From Rhynchopus euleeides (Eukaryota > Euglenozoa > Diplonemea > Diplonemida > Diplonemidae), in NCBI GenBank assembly GCA_963210315.1, contig OY723242.1, positions 1,612,001-1,676,000 on the forward strand: 64,000 nt of DNA, given 5' to 3'. Below are positions 58,301 through 64,000 of the stretch, one piece after another. The notes below the pieces were generated by a model, which saw only the letters and a program-made list of their open reading frames with translations, was not told where the DNA came from and ran no database searches. Position numbers and translations under genes: made by a program. How positions within the stretch are numbered: the stretch's first letter is position 1; every line of letters starts with the position of its first letter.

Positions 58301-58472
58301 GGGGCGATGTTGGGGTTGGGGTTCTATTTGGTGTTCTATTTGGAGGTGTTTGTGTCGGCCCCGAGACCTCCTGTTTCTCGGGGTGGGGCGCGGCTGGGGG
58401 CCCGGCGGCAAGTGTGCATCGTCCCCAGACATGGTCGGCACCCCGGCCAGGGGGAACATCGATCGCTTGCAC
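52374..58472 (-). CDS. ORF2 of retrotransposon copy 2 (same as 44105-50203)
   Basis: The 2032-aa translation is the same as that of copy 1, residue for residue, including the OTU, endonuclease, FVDD reverse transcriptase, CCHC knuckle, RNase H and Cys/His module. The start codon is 33 bp after the ORF1 stop, so ORF2 may be translated by reinitiation. Because not a single difference is seen, this copy may be an assembly duplicate. Confidence 0.93.
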   Translation of the reverse strand: MQAIDVPPGRGADHVWGRCTLAAGPPAAPHPEKQEVSGPTQTPPNRTPNRTPTPTSPPTPPRPSRAAVWAGDTQTTAPESWNPVDVASGAGEPRPLRGGGQEYSPSTIEQDEQWLTQAARRLMALRVPVPKDGNCQYAGLAEQCAEWTAEGLRAAVATSMRQDAERRASYVPDHDDPQAPASYDDYIERQTRLGTYGDAATLRVAAEVLDAQVWLLASNSKQYMTRCGKGAKVLGLTWRPFHYDVLRLPLSLARELAATPANQWTIPADLPTPAPAAAGGARAPSASQGPTAPPPLRRLRRPAHQLSSPGVLRVATANVTSLQTHLGDVAGLKADVVALQETRTPDPSKGTHNGYFAAHGWAMHWGKGMPRVAGANGREQTKPGGVAVMVKEGLVAQVVQPKTTQEKKLYDSTRMVHVVLAIGDGKTALHILCVYGHSGSEVGEQREALLQETLDHAAGLGQVPVLLMGDLNTNPETSAVLSQACRVGGWVDAATTHADLAQQRVQNTCWASENGTRLDICLMNPCAAPALRRVEVAKRGDYNIPTHCPLFVDLDLTAFRRPKKICILPTPFPAGKPKLGDAAARGVMQDVLAEGELRHGATAAQLLHRASTCGERFLKRVHVGHLERQEAAYTGRAEGYRMQWSRTATKHHPASARGAGDMNTRAKDGLLGNIRCLVKEGLKRLQAEKPYGLTNGEEHAWNAAKKRLREGGLPQGLQAALANTTSQLPDLEILEQALIVLEGSQRGMFDRLREARIRTWKARMQKAWTYEAGQVFAYLADRFCAPATFMRREDGSFTACPKEADELLRSDTAWGGYFRKYATTPEPRWDTFRQRYLRFLPETADMECKTITAEDVGKALAKMSTSTSPGLHGWRVHELRQLPHELLKLFAEVFNEVERSGEWPEQLMHAMICLIPKPGSSGEPLSQRPISITPVLYRVWAAIRVKPALKWLETIAPEDLHGCRPGHGAEDLIWHLAARIEEAHLTGRPLHGVALDFKKCFDTVPIDLTFRLAAELGFDTRVLRTLRAAYRTMQRHFRASGTIGEGFLPTNGIMQGCPISVVLINVLVGVWMRMVEHRQDTRALSFVDDVYATASSPEVLQEVVNDSADFSHDTGMAICAEIKSHVFSTSPGPLRIMYRARDGEATPLRQRNSFDCLGAMLHARLIREGRTAPQSERIARRKEGAQQNLRRTSALPLPVQWKGQAAAMTAGARLYYDALVTRWDSKAIRRWRGLFVAALWSGPPRRAQEIVLCVLHQAHRVDPAIAPPYRQITTWAKQIKKWGHSRVLSEEAWGSKERLEGTGPLALFWAALQGIGWRWSTATTLAYTDEAGRAVTFDPVAATPSAWAIFAHDLRQTLRNATAGKLAERREDFQGAEHGIDGRVTRCVLEGEGAAITGYQRGLLRSVIAGAVPARGRTGLGEVCRYCTAGAPETVSHLWWDCAAWEPVRQKHPVAARDRTAWPACLAQCGVAPVYRYGVPENEQPLPMSFADRITTVAQLHRYFIAVLAARQEKDGLLDRSVRHHRTTVYPWEWSTPTPESACIPALAPSEVKQTWGKRPPGMWVALCDWLRGLKWGPQGGEQTVTLMELAVDFELSTGLTLPDTVTRRIRPPTHVDPNKKGAREARPRIPADTAPGLTLYFDGGARDNGTPFAVAGAGAVLYQDGCKVSEKVLPLLNVRSNNIAEYEALRAGLRLLERGDAPEGPVTVRGDSQVVLRQLRGESLCRDAALRPLFLSTSALAADLQPRFTLTYEHVKRESNTDADALSNAAMDEAERLGASRQKLQQDLTVFQSSILGKAASLKGLCSMVTKVGKGPWHCGHAANSTVLTALGGTVAAGLSRRAQLNPATESVMRSLQAHLAEPVHSRQDTVFHDRGMAWAATFAPQPHYPEGWQQPAQQWAARGRQANSRVGRPWERRGAAPRTAPPGARRNAKVLACKLHWKPRCSACQKRRLPEEVCCRNHHKEGDGLPVTMGFCKRHSMDRCGDCYSDGKSLTHCCHTHHAGYAARPPPRSGTELAPHSNPSGASAVT

Positions 58473-58505
58473 GGGTCCTCCCCGCTGGCCGGGATGCCCG
58501 CCCCC

Positions 58506-60740
58506 CTACTCCTCCTCTTGCTTCTGCGGGTAGGGAGTAAGGCGGTTGGAGCGGGGCCTCAGATACGCCGTGATGGAGGCCTGCCTGACCCTCCCGTTCC
58601 TGCTGGCTCCCGCCTCCCTACCCGGTGGGGCCTTATCCCCGGCATCCGCCGTGGGCGCTAGGTCTCTGAGAGGTGGGGCCGGCGGGGCGGGCTGGGCAGG
58701 CGGCGCCGGTGCTGCCGGCGGCACTGCTGCTGGCTGCGCAGGGGTAGGGGCAGCGTTCGCTGTTGCTGGTGTCTCGGGTGCCACGGGTGTCACTGGTTTG
58801 CTGTGTGAGTCCCCGGGCGGGGCAGGGGTGGAGGTGGAGGTGGAGGTGGTGGTGGAGGAGGAAGGGGTGGTGGCGGCGGCTGGGGGCGCTGGCGGGGCAT
58901 CCATAGCCGGACCGGCCGCGGGCTTCGGCGGTGCCTTGCCCTTCGCCCCCTTGGACCCACTCCGCCCTCTCGTGTCGATGCCTAACTCCCGCTTCACCGT
59001 GCTTAGCATCTCCTGATGCTGCCGCTTCCGGCCCTCCTCTGCGTCGCGCACCCCCTCCAACAGTCCCTGCCAGCTCTGTCCGAGCTCGCTGGCCTGCTGT
59101 GACAGCTGGCGCTGCACCTTCTCGCCCTCCTCCCTTCCGGCCTGTTGGAGGCGCACCATCTGCGCTTCGCAGGCCTCCCGCAGCTCCCCACACACCTCGT
59201 CCAGCCGGCCCTGGAGGCGTGCCCCCTGCTCCACGGACGCCTGCGCCGACAGCTGCTGGGCGGCCGTGGCTTCCTTGCGCTGGGCTTCGCAGGAGGCCCG
59301 CAGGTCCTTCACCGCGACACCCAGGCGTTCCGTCTGCAGCCGCAGGTCGCACACCACGGCTTCCCCCTGCTGCGCCTCCCACGACTTGCGCAGCTCTGCC
59401 ACCGCGGCGTCGAGGCGTCGCTGCTCCAGCGCGCGCTGGGCCTCGAGGTCCGCGCGGACCTTGTCGACCTCCGCTTGGAGCTGCAGCGCCTGGAGGTGGG
59501 ACAGGGGCTCCTGCTGACCCGCTGTTCCCTGCAGGCCTAGCATGGCCTTGCGCGCCTCGTGCAGGTCGGCTGCGAGGCCGTCCCGTTCCACCTGCGCCTG
59601 GCGGATCTGGGCGTCCCGCTGCGCAAGCTGGCCCCGCATGTCGTCTTCGAGGGCCTTGCGGCTGGCTTCCCAGCCCTTCCGCGCCGTAGCCATCTCTGCC
59701 GCGTGCGCACGGCCCTGCTCTTCCAGGCGGCTACCCATGCTGGCGAGCTCGGTCGCCACCCGCTGCAGGTCGGCGCCTGCTGCCGCCCCTTTCGCCCCCT
59801 GCTCCAGCACCCCGACCCGCTTGTGGAGGAGGGGGACGGCCTCGCCCAGCGACTGCTGGGCTTCTGCGACCTTGGCAAGGGACCCCTCCTGCCTCCGGAG
59901 GTGCACCTTCACTTCCTTCAGCTCCCGCGCTGCTTCCTGCGTGGGGGCGGTGGCGGGGGGGGAGGCGGGTTTGCGCTCTTGGAGGCGCTGCAGCAGGGTC
60001 GCCTGCTCCTCAAGCCGCTGCTCCTGGCGGCCGAGGCGATCCCCCACACGCTGCACGTGCAGCCCGTGCTCCTGCGCCTGGGAACCCAGCAGTTCCTGCA
60101 GCTGCGACACCTGCTGCGACGCCTGCTCAGCTAGGTTGTTGTGACCCAGCTGCAACTGCCCCACCTGCTCCTCCAACTGCTGGCGACGCGCGTCCTGCTC
60201 CTGCAGTAGGCGGCGCAGACCCAGCATCTCGGATTGCCAGGCCACACCATCACCCGCGGCGGTGTCGGGGGCGGTCGGCGCGGGGTCGTGGCCGAGCTCC
60301 CTCAGGCTCCCGGCGATCTTCTCCAGGTCCTTCTGGAGCCTGGTCACCCGCTGTTGCGCCTGCTGGGCGTGCTGCTTTGCTGCTGCTGCCGCACCGCCGC
60401 CTCGCCCGGTCCGTCCTACGGCGCCACTGGCCTGCGACTTCGCGGCCCTTCCCGCTCTCGCTGCGTCGGCGCGCTCCGCCTGGAGCCTCTCGCTGACGCT
60501 ATCGTAGCGCCGCTTCAGGCGGGCTACATCCTCGGCCTTTTTCTTCGCGGCCGCCTCCTGCTGCTTCTGCTCCTCGAGGAGCAGCGTGTCCGTCAGGACC
60601 ACCTCCTTCCCGTTGACCGTGAGGGTCCATGTGGGGGGGGAGCCGTGGGTGGGGGGGCGCTCGGCGGCGAGGACGGCGACGCCACCCTCTAATCCGTCCA
60701 GCACCGCATCCCAGTGGAGGTGCTGGAGGATGGCGCGCAC
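58506..60740 (-). CDS. ORF1: long coiled-coil protein of the retrotransposon
   Basis: 744 aa. The N-terminus (about 1-60) is a short globular stretch (TLTVNGKEVVLTDTLLLEEQ). Residues of about 60-590 are almost continuous heptad-type coiled coil rich in Gln, Glu, Leu and Arg (LQEQDARRQQLEEQVGQLQ). A Pro/Ala/Thr-rich linker with a basic patch (GRSGSKGAKGKAPPKPA) follows. The C-terminus carries VRQASITAYLRPRSNR. QASITAYL fits the loose form of a PCNA-interacting PIP box (Q-x-x-I-x-x-Y-L). No Cys knuckle or RRM of known ORF1 types is visible. By analogy with L1 ORF1p it may trimerise and coat element RNA; that is inference. The start at 60740 precedes the first hydrophobic patch; an upstream start is not excluded. 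Confidence 0.85.
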   Translation of the reverse strand: MRAILQHLHWDAVLDGLEGGVAVLAAERPPTHGSPPTWTLTVNGKEVVLTDTLLLEEQKQQEAAAKKKAEDVARLKRRYDSVSERLQAERADAARAGRAAKSQASGAVGRTGRGGGAAAAAKQHAQQAQQRVTRLQKDLEKIAGSLRELGHDPAPTAPDTAAGDGVAWQSEMLGLRRLLQEQDARRQQLEEQVGQLQLGHNNLAEQASQQVSQLQELLGSQAQEHGLHVQRVGDRLGRQEQRLEEQATLLQRLQERKPASPPATAPTQEAARELKEVKVHLRRQEGSLAKVAEAQQSLGEAVPLLHKRVGVLEQGAKGAAAGADLQRVATELASMGSRLEEQGRAHAAEMATARKGWEASRKALEDDMRGQLAQRDAQIRQAQVERDGLAADLHEARKAMLGLQGTAGQQEPLSHLQALQLQAEVDKVRADLEAQRALEQRRLDAAVAELRKSWEAQQGEAVVCDLRLQTERLGVAVKDLRASCEAQRKEATAAQQLSAQASVEQGARLQGRLDEVCGELREACEAQMVRLQQAGREEGEKVQRQLSQQASELGQSWQGLLEGVRDAEEGRKRQHQEMLSTVKRELGIDTRGRSGSKGAKGKAPPKPAAGPAMDAPPAPPAAATTPSSSTTTSTSTSTPAPPGDSHSKPVTPVAPETPATANAAPTPAQPAAVPPAAPAPPAQPAPPAPPLRDLAPTADAGDKAPPGREAGASRNGRVRQASITAYLRPRSNRLTPYPQKQEEE

Positions 60741-60841
60741 GTGGGTGGCGCCGTAGAGGGGGGGGAGGGGCTGGAGCTCGTATCTGCGAGGCTCTGTAAA
60801 TTCGAGGGGGGGCAGGGGGGCGGCCTGTTGGCCACCGGCCT

Positions 60842-60859
60842 GGTGTGTGTGTGTGTGTG
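60842..60859. repeat. (TG)9 tract
   Basis: A short dinucleotide tract between the 5' end of the retrotransposon and the CACGGTGG element. Confidence 0.9.
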
Positions 60860-61056
60860 CACGGTGGCTTCGTCAGGGCTTTGCCCAGGCCTGTCCCTGG
60901 TCAACAAAGGGCCTGGTCAGTGACCTGGTCATGACCAGGGGGGGAGGGCAAAATGGGCTGCAACCCCCCTCTGGTCAATAGCCAGGGTGGGTTGCAGCCT
61001 GGTCAATTTAGGCCTGGTCAACCACCTGGTCAAAAAACCCTGACTAGGCCACCGTG
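60860..61056. mobile_element. Element K: 197-bp CACGGTGG MITE with GGTCA repeats
   Basis: The ends are CACGGTGGCTTCGTCAGGG and CCCTGACTAGGCCACCGTG. The inside is a series of CCTGGTCA / TGACCAGG motifs like those of the element H TIRs. It has no coding capacity. Flanking pentamers GTGTG and TATCC do not match. It is probably a non-autonomous derivative of the H family. Confidence 0.75.
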
Positions 61057-62163
61057 TATCCCCCCTTGTCTGCCTGTCCTGGATCTCACCTGTCTCGCCC
61101 TGTGTCGTGTTTCCTCCCACGTGGCTCTTTCGGGAGCCTCTGAGGGTGTACTTCGTAGATTGTCAAAAACCAATGAAATGGAAATGCTTGGCACCGGCGC
61201 CGCACAGCTCCTCCCCCCTCCCGAAACACAACCCTCCTCTTTTGTTTGAGCACGTCTCTGATGTGTAGCAGTGTAGGGGTGCTTCCGACGACACCTGCTT
61301 CTATTCTGTGTGCCTTAGCTATCTCGTGTTCACATGTGCTCCACACCCGCATCAAGTCAGCAGGCTCTGGGGGGTGGTGGAAGCGTCAACGCATCATAAC
61401 AAGGAAAGAAGGAACTGCGGGCCAGGTGTGGCTCTATTTTGGGGGTATTTTGGCCGATTTTCGAAATCCTATTTTGGTTTTTTTGCACTTTTTTTGGGTG
61501 CTTTTTTGCACGATTTCTGTGCCTCAGACACAGATTTTGGTGTGATTTTTGCGCTATTTTGATTCACTCTGCCTGACCGATGCATACGATTCGAAAAAAT
61601 GGCGAAAAAATCGCTATCAACAACGGTGAACGAATGGAGGTAGATGGGGAAGTGGAAGGACACAGCACGCCCTCCCACTGCTCGCCACCTGTACACTACC
61701 TCTCTGTTCAAGGCGGTCAGTGCCTCTTGGTGCTGCACACAAATCACTGCTGCATCCCAGGGCGCCTTCCCTTGTGAGAATAGCGAAACCTCTGCGGTTG
61801 CAGTTTGGTGGTTGAGGCCGGCGGTGGTGACATCACTTTGGTGACTGTGATTCCTTCCCCCTGAGCTCGACCAGATCCAGGTCGACCTGGTGCTGTGTGG
61901 CTCCTGGTGTGGTATCTCCTTGCTTCCTCGCACACATACACGTGGTTTCTCGCCACGGATGCCCACCAAGTCGAACCCGAAACATGATCACGGGCCCACG
62001 ACGACCCTTTCGAGATGTCATGGCCGCAAGCCCACAAACCCGATCGCATTCGCAAGGTGGTTCGTCTCTTAGAGATCAGTGCTCGGGCCCAGCCGAGGGT
62101 GCTGGAACCGATATGCCACAGCCCCGTACGCGCAAGGACTTGGCTCCAAGACCAGGCACAAGC
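61057..62163. other. No gene seen
   Basis: About 1.1 kb without a recognisable ORF. An AT-rich stretch with several TTTTTTGCAC motifs lies at 61430-61560. Confidence 0.45.
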
Positions 62164-62353
62164 CACAGGGGGGTCTGGGGGGCGGAGCCCCCCAGCCGCC
62201 GGAGGCCACGGTAGCGAACGTCTGTTGGCCTGGCTCCATAGTCGCATACGCTCAAGTACAACACAACTGACAGATAGCGGCTATAATCATAGCACAGGTC
62301 GCATGGGGGGGTCTGGGGGGCGGAGCCCCCCAGCCGCCGGAGGCCACGGTAGT
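62164..62353 (-). repeat. Two inverted copies of the GGGGGGCTCCGCCCCCC hairpin repeat
   Basis: Copies at 62164-62214 and 62302-62353 are the reverse complement of the three at 27254-27681, from CACAGGGGGGTCTGG to CCGGAGGCCACGGTAG. Confidence 0.92.
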
Positions 62354-62521
62354 GAACATCTGTTGGTTTGAGCTCGAGAGCAAGCCTCTCACACCACCGC
62401 CCTCCGACCCCCCTCTCCACCCCCAGGTGCAAAATTTTTTTGCATCCGGAAAATGTGTTCTTTTGAATGTTTGAGCACATCCAAGACCGGGAACATAAAA
62501 TTTTTCTGCCAATACCAAGTA

Positions 62522-62645
62522 CACGGTGGACTCCAGCGGGGGTAGGGTAACCCTTTTCGGGAGTCTCAACTAGGGGGAGTCCAACTCCCGCTAGCGGGAG
62601 TCTATACTCCCGCTAGGGGGAGTCTGACTCCCCCTAGCGGGAGTC
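62522..62645 (+). repeat. CACGGTGGACTCC end with GGGAGTC palindromes
   Basis: It starts CACGGTGGACTCCAGCGGG, followed by several CTCCCGCTAGCGGGAGTC and CCCTAGGGGGAGTC palindromes. The first 120 bp recur in the same orientation at 63303-63405. No opposite end is found within the window. Confidence 0.75.
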
Positions 62646-62772
62646 TTTTCACCTATTTTCACTCATTTTTCCCATGATACCTATGCAATGTGGCACTCGT
62701 CACTGAAGTACAGCCACACCAAACGAAACGGACGTTTCCACCCATCCCAGCTCGCAGACCTGATTCACAAAA

Positions 62773-63153
62773 ATGGGGAAGACGACAACGAAGCCGGCAG
62801 CGAAGCCGGCGGCAAAGTCGATTAAGAAGAAGAAGAGCGCAGAGAGTCCCGAGGCTGCGGAGGCGACGAACATTGTGCATGATTTTTGCACGGCCTTCCC
62901 TGTTAAAAAAGGGGGCAGTGTGCTGACACTGGGATCCATTAGAAGGCTCCTAGCAACGGTGTTGAGCAAGGAGCTCCACCAGCACAGCACCCAGGTGGCC
63001 AACGCAATCATCGCCATGTCTTCCCTGACATGGATAAGTTCGCTGTCAGGGAAGTCGCAACGATGCGGAAGGAGGGCGCTCTCCGTCATATACAAGGTGG
63101 AGGCGAAGTATGGCAAGGTGCAGGATACAAACGTGTCGTCGGGGGCAGCCTGA
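62773..63153 (+). CDS. H2B-like histone-fold protein (divergent, possibly captured or broken)
   Basis: 126-aa ORF. The N-terminal tail is Lys/Ala/Pro-rich (MGKTTTKPAAKPAAK, KKKK at 18-21). The histone-fold-like part is residues 32-82. LTLGSIRRLLATVLSKELHQ lines up with the alpha2-loop2-alpha3 area of H2B, where the pattern is I-x8-L-x2-EL-x2-H. After about residue 82 the H2B likeness stops and the tail is unusual (TWISSLSGKSQRCGRRALS). The other frame from 63030 is also open, so a frameshift or intron is possible. The ORF lies between two direct CACGGTGGACTCC repeats, so it may be cargo of a transposon or a pseudogene. It would bind DNA in chromatin if functional. Standard H2B has a longer alpha1. 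Confidence 0.5.
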   Translation: MGKTTTKPAAKPAAKSIKKKKSAESPEAAEATNIVHDFCTAFPVKKGGSVLTLGSIRRLLATVLSKELHQHSTQVANAIIAMSSLTWISSLSGKSQRCGRRALSVIYKVEAKYGKVQDTNVSSGAA

Positions 63154-63302
63154 AGCCGCGAATGATCGCGACACGGGCGAACGGCTTGGCACCGTGGGTC
63201 TGGATAGATGCTGGAGTTCGGCCGGGTGAAACCGGAAGTCGCAGCAAAATTTGCCCCCCCAGATTTCTTCCTCAAACCCACCCGTGGGCTGATCCGGCCT
63301 TG

Positions 63303-63405
63303 CACGGTGGACTCCAGCGGGGGTAGGGTACCACTACCGGGTTTAACCCTTTTCGGGAGTCTCAACTAGGGGGAGTCCAACTCCCGCTAGCGGGAGTATA
63401 GATCA
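63303..63405 (+). repeat. CACGGTGGACTCC end, second direct copy
   Basis: Same as 62522-62600, with an added ACCACTACCGGGTTT segment. The two copies lie 781 bp apart in the same orientation. Confidence 0.75.
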
Positions 63406-63418
63406 GCAGTGGGCAACA

Positions 63419-63679
63419 ATGAGGCGATGCGGGGGGCGAGGGCACCGATGCTCACTGTGCGACATCCCAGAAGAACGCTGGTATCAACAGGTGCATCGAT
63501 ACCCGCACCTGACTCTCTCTGAGATGAAAGAGGCTGGCTACCCCTCCCTCTTGGCAGGTGTGCTTCCCAATGCCCGCTACGTCACCCCAGCACTCCATGA
63601 CTGCAAGGGGCTCGCCATGCGGCTGATCAGGGTACTGGATGACAGGGGTGGAGCTTGGGGGTTTTTTCGGGTCAGCTGA
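63419..63679 (+). pseudogene. Fragment of a Transib/RAG1-like transposase gene
   Basis: The 86-codon ORF contains CGGRGHRCSLCDIPEERW and, 31 residues later, YVTPALHDCKGLAMRLIRVL. It aligns with the element H transposase (GLGGSGHRSAFCSTRREDW ... TVTPALHDVKGLIWLILKVL). The C-x2-C-D seen here is missing from the H copy but resembles the CTLCD of RAG1 just before its second catalytic Asp. The fragment starts about 14 bp after the CACGGTGG end repeat and stops at 63679, so it is a truncated piece of a related but distinct element. There is no first Asp or catalytic Glu in the window. Confidence 0.6.
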
Positions 63680-64000
63680 CCTGATTTTCTGCAGGCCCTC
63701 ACAAAAAATCAGGTCAGGGGTAAAAAGAAAAAAAAATATAGATTTTCGGGAAACCGGAAAAGTTGGCTCCTCGCCTTGGGGCCTCAAGGTGACCAGGAGG
63801 CGTTTCGTGAGCAAAGTGACCCCAGCGACATGAGCACAGGCCTCAAACAGTCACAATAGAGGACAAATGAAGCTGCCCAACCCGTACCGTGCAACAGACG
63901 TTTACTACCGTGGCCTCCGGTGGCTGGGGGGCTCCGCCCCCCAGACCCCCCTGTGGCATGTGCCTGTCTTGTACCCAAGCCCTTTACATCAGGGAATCTC
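63680..64000. other. Right edge: no gene, one hairpin repeat
   Basis: An inverted pair CAGCTGACCTGATTTTCTGC / AAAAAATCAGGTCAG lies at 63673-63719. 63904-63956 is a direct copy of the GGGGGGCTCCGCCCCCC hairpin repeat. Confidence 0.6.

Larger units (their letters stand above)
52208..60859 (-). mobile_element. OTU-containing non-LTR retrotransposon, copy 2
   Basis: The complete ORF1 and ORF2 are present. The sequence begins inside the 3' untranslated region directly after the gap and ends near the CACGGTGG MITE at 60860. The 5' untranslated region is about 120 bp if the element starts just inside the (TG)n at 60842-60859. It matches copy 1 over 8069 bp. Confidence 0.85.

Noticed and set aside
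62700..63365. 221-aa minus-strand ORF
   Set aside because: Overlaps the histone-like ORF, has no recognisable domain, and its start lies in the repeat end.

Overview
The window looks like nuclear DNA of a unicellular eukaryote, probably a GC-rich alga or related protist. The signs are non-LTR retrotransposons with two ORFs, a DUF4116-repeat protein, a RING protein of SIP5/DA2 type, a histone-fold ORF, long (TC)n/(GA)n microsatellites and many G/C homopolymers. I see no bacterial operons or ribosome binding sites and no rRNA or convincing tRNA. The lineage (haptophyte, chromerid, dinoflagellate relative or other) cannot be fixed from the sequence alone.

Most of the window is mobile DNA. Positions 1-28068 are a patchwork of inverted-repeat elements. 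One set (called A to G, M and P here) is flanked by TA dinucleotides; its members are nested inside each other or abut while sharing one TA. P sits in G, F in G, E in F, M in A copy 2, and E again in D; A-C and B-D abut directly. A second set ends in CACGGTGG...CCACCGTG. Its largest member (H, 1314-7006) carries a broken transposase gene whose motif order resembles Transib/RAG1 DDE transposases. A relative of that gene lies at 63419-63679.

Positions 28300-43800 hold the best host-like genes: a small single-pass membrane protein (28300), a frameshifted protein with a ubiquitin-like N-terminus and DUF4116 repeats (38600-40733), and a SIP5/DA2-like RING protein (41883). Between them a 5'-truncated non-LTR retrotransposon (33435-37413) lies between two (TC)n/(GA)n tracts.

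Positions 43778-60860 hold a large non-LTR retrotransposon on the minus strand. ORF1 is a long coiled coil. ORF2 (2032 aa, intact) combines an OTU-like protease domain, an APE-type endonuclease, reverse transcriptase, a CCHC knuckle, RNase H and a C-terminal Cys/His module. It appears twice, apparently without differences, at an offset of 8269 bp across a 200-N gap, so the second copy may be an assembly duplicate. The right edge (60860-64000) returns to CACGGTGG-type elements, hairpin repeats, an H2B-like histone-fold ORF and the transposase fragment.
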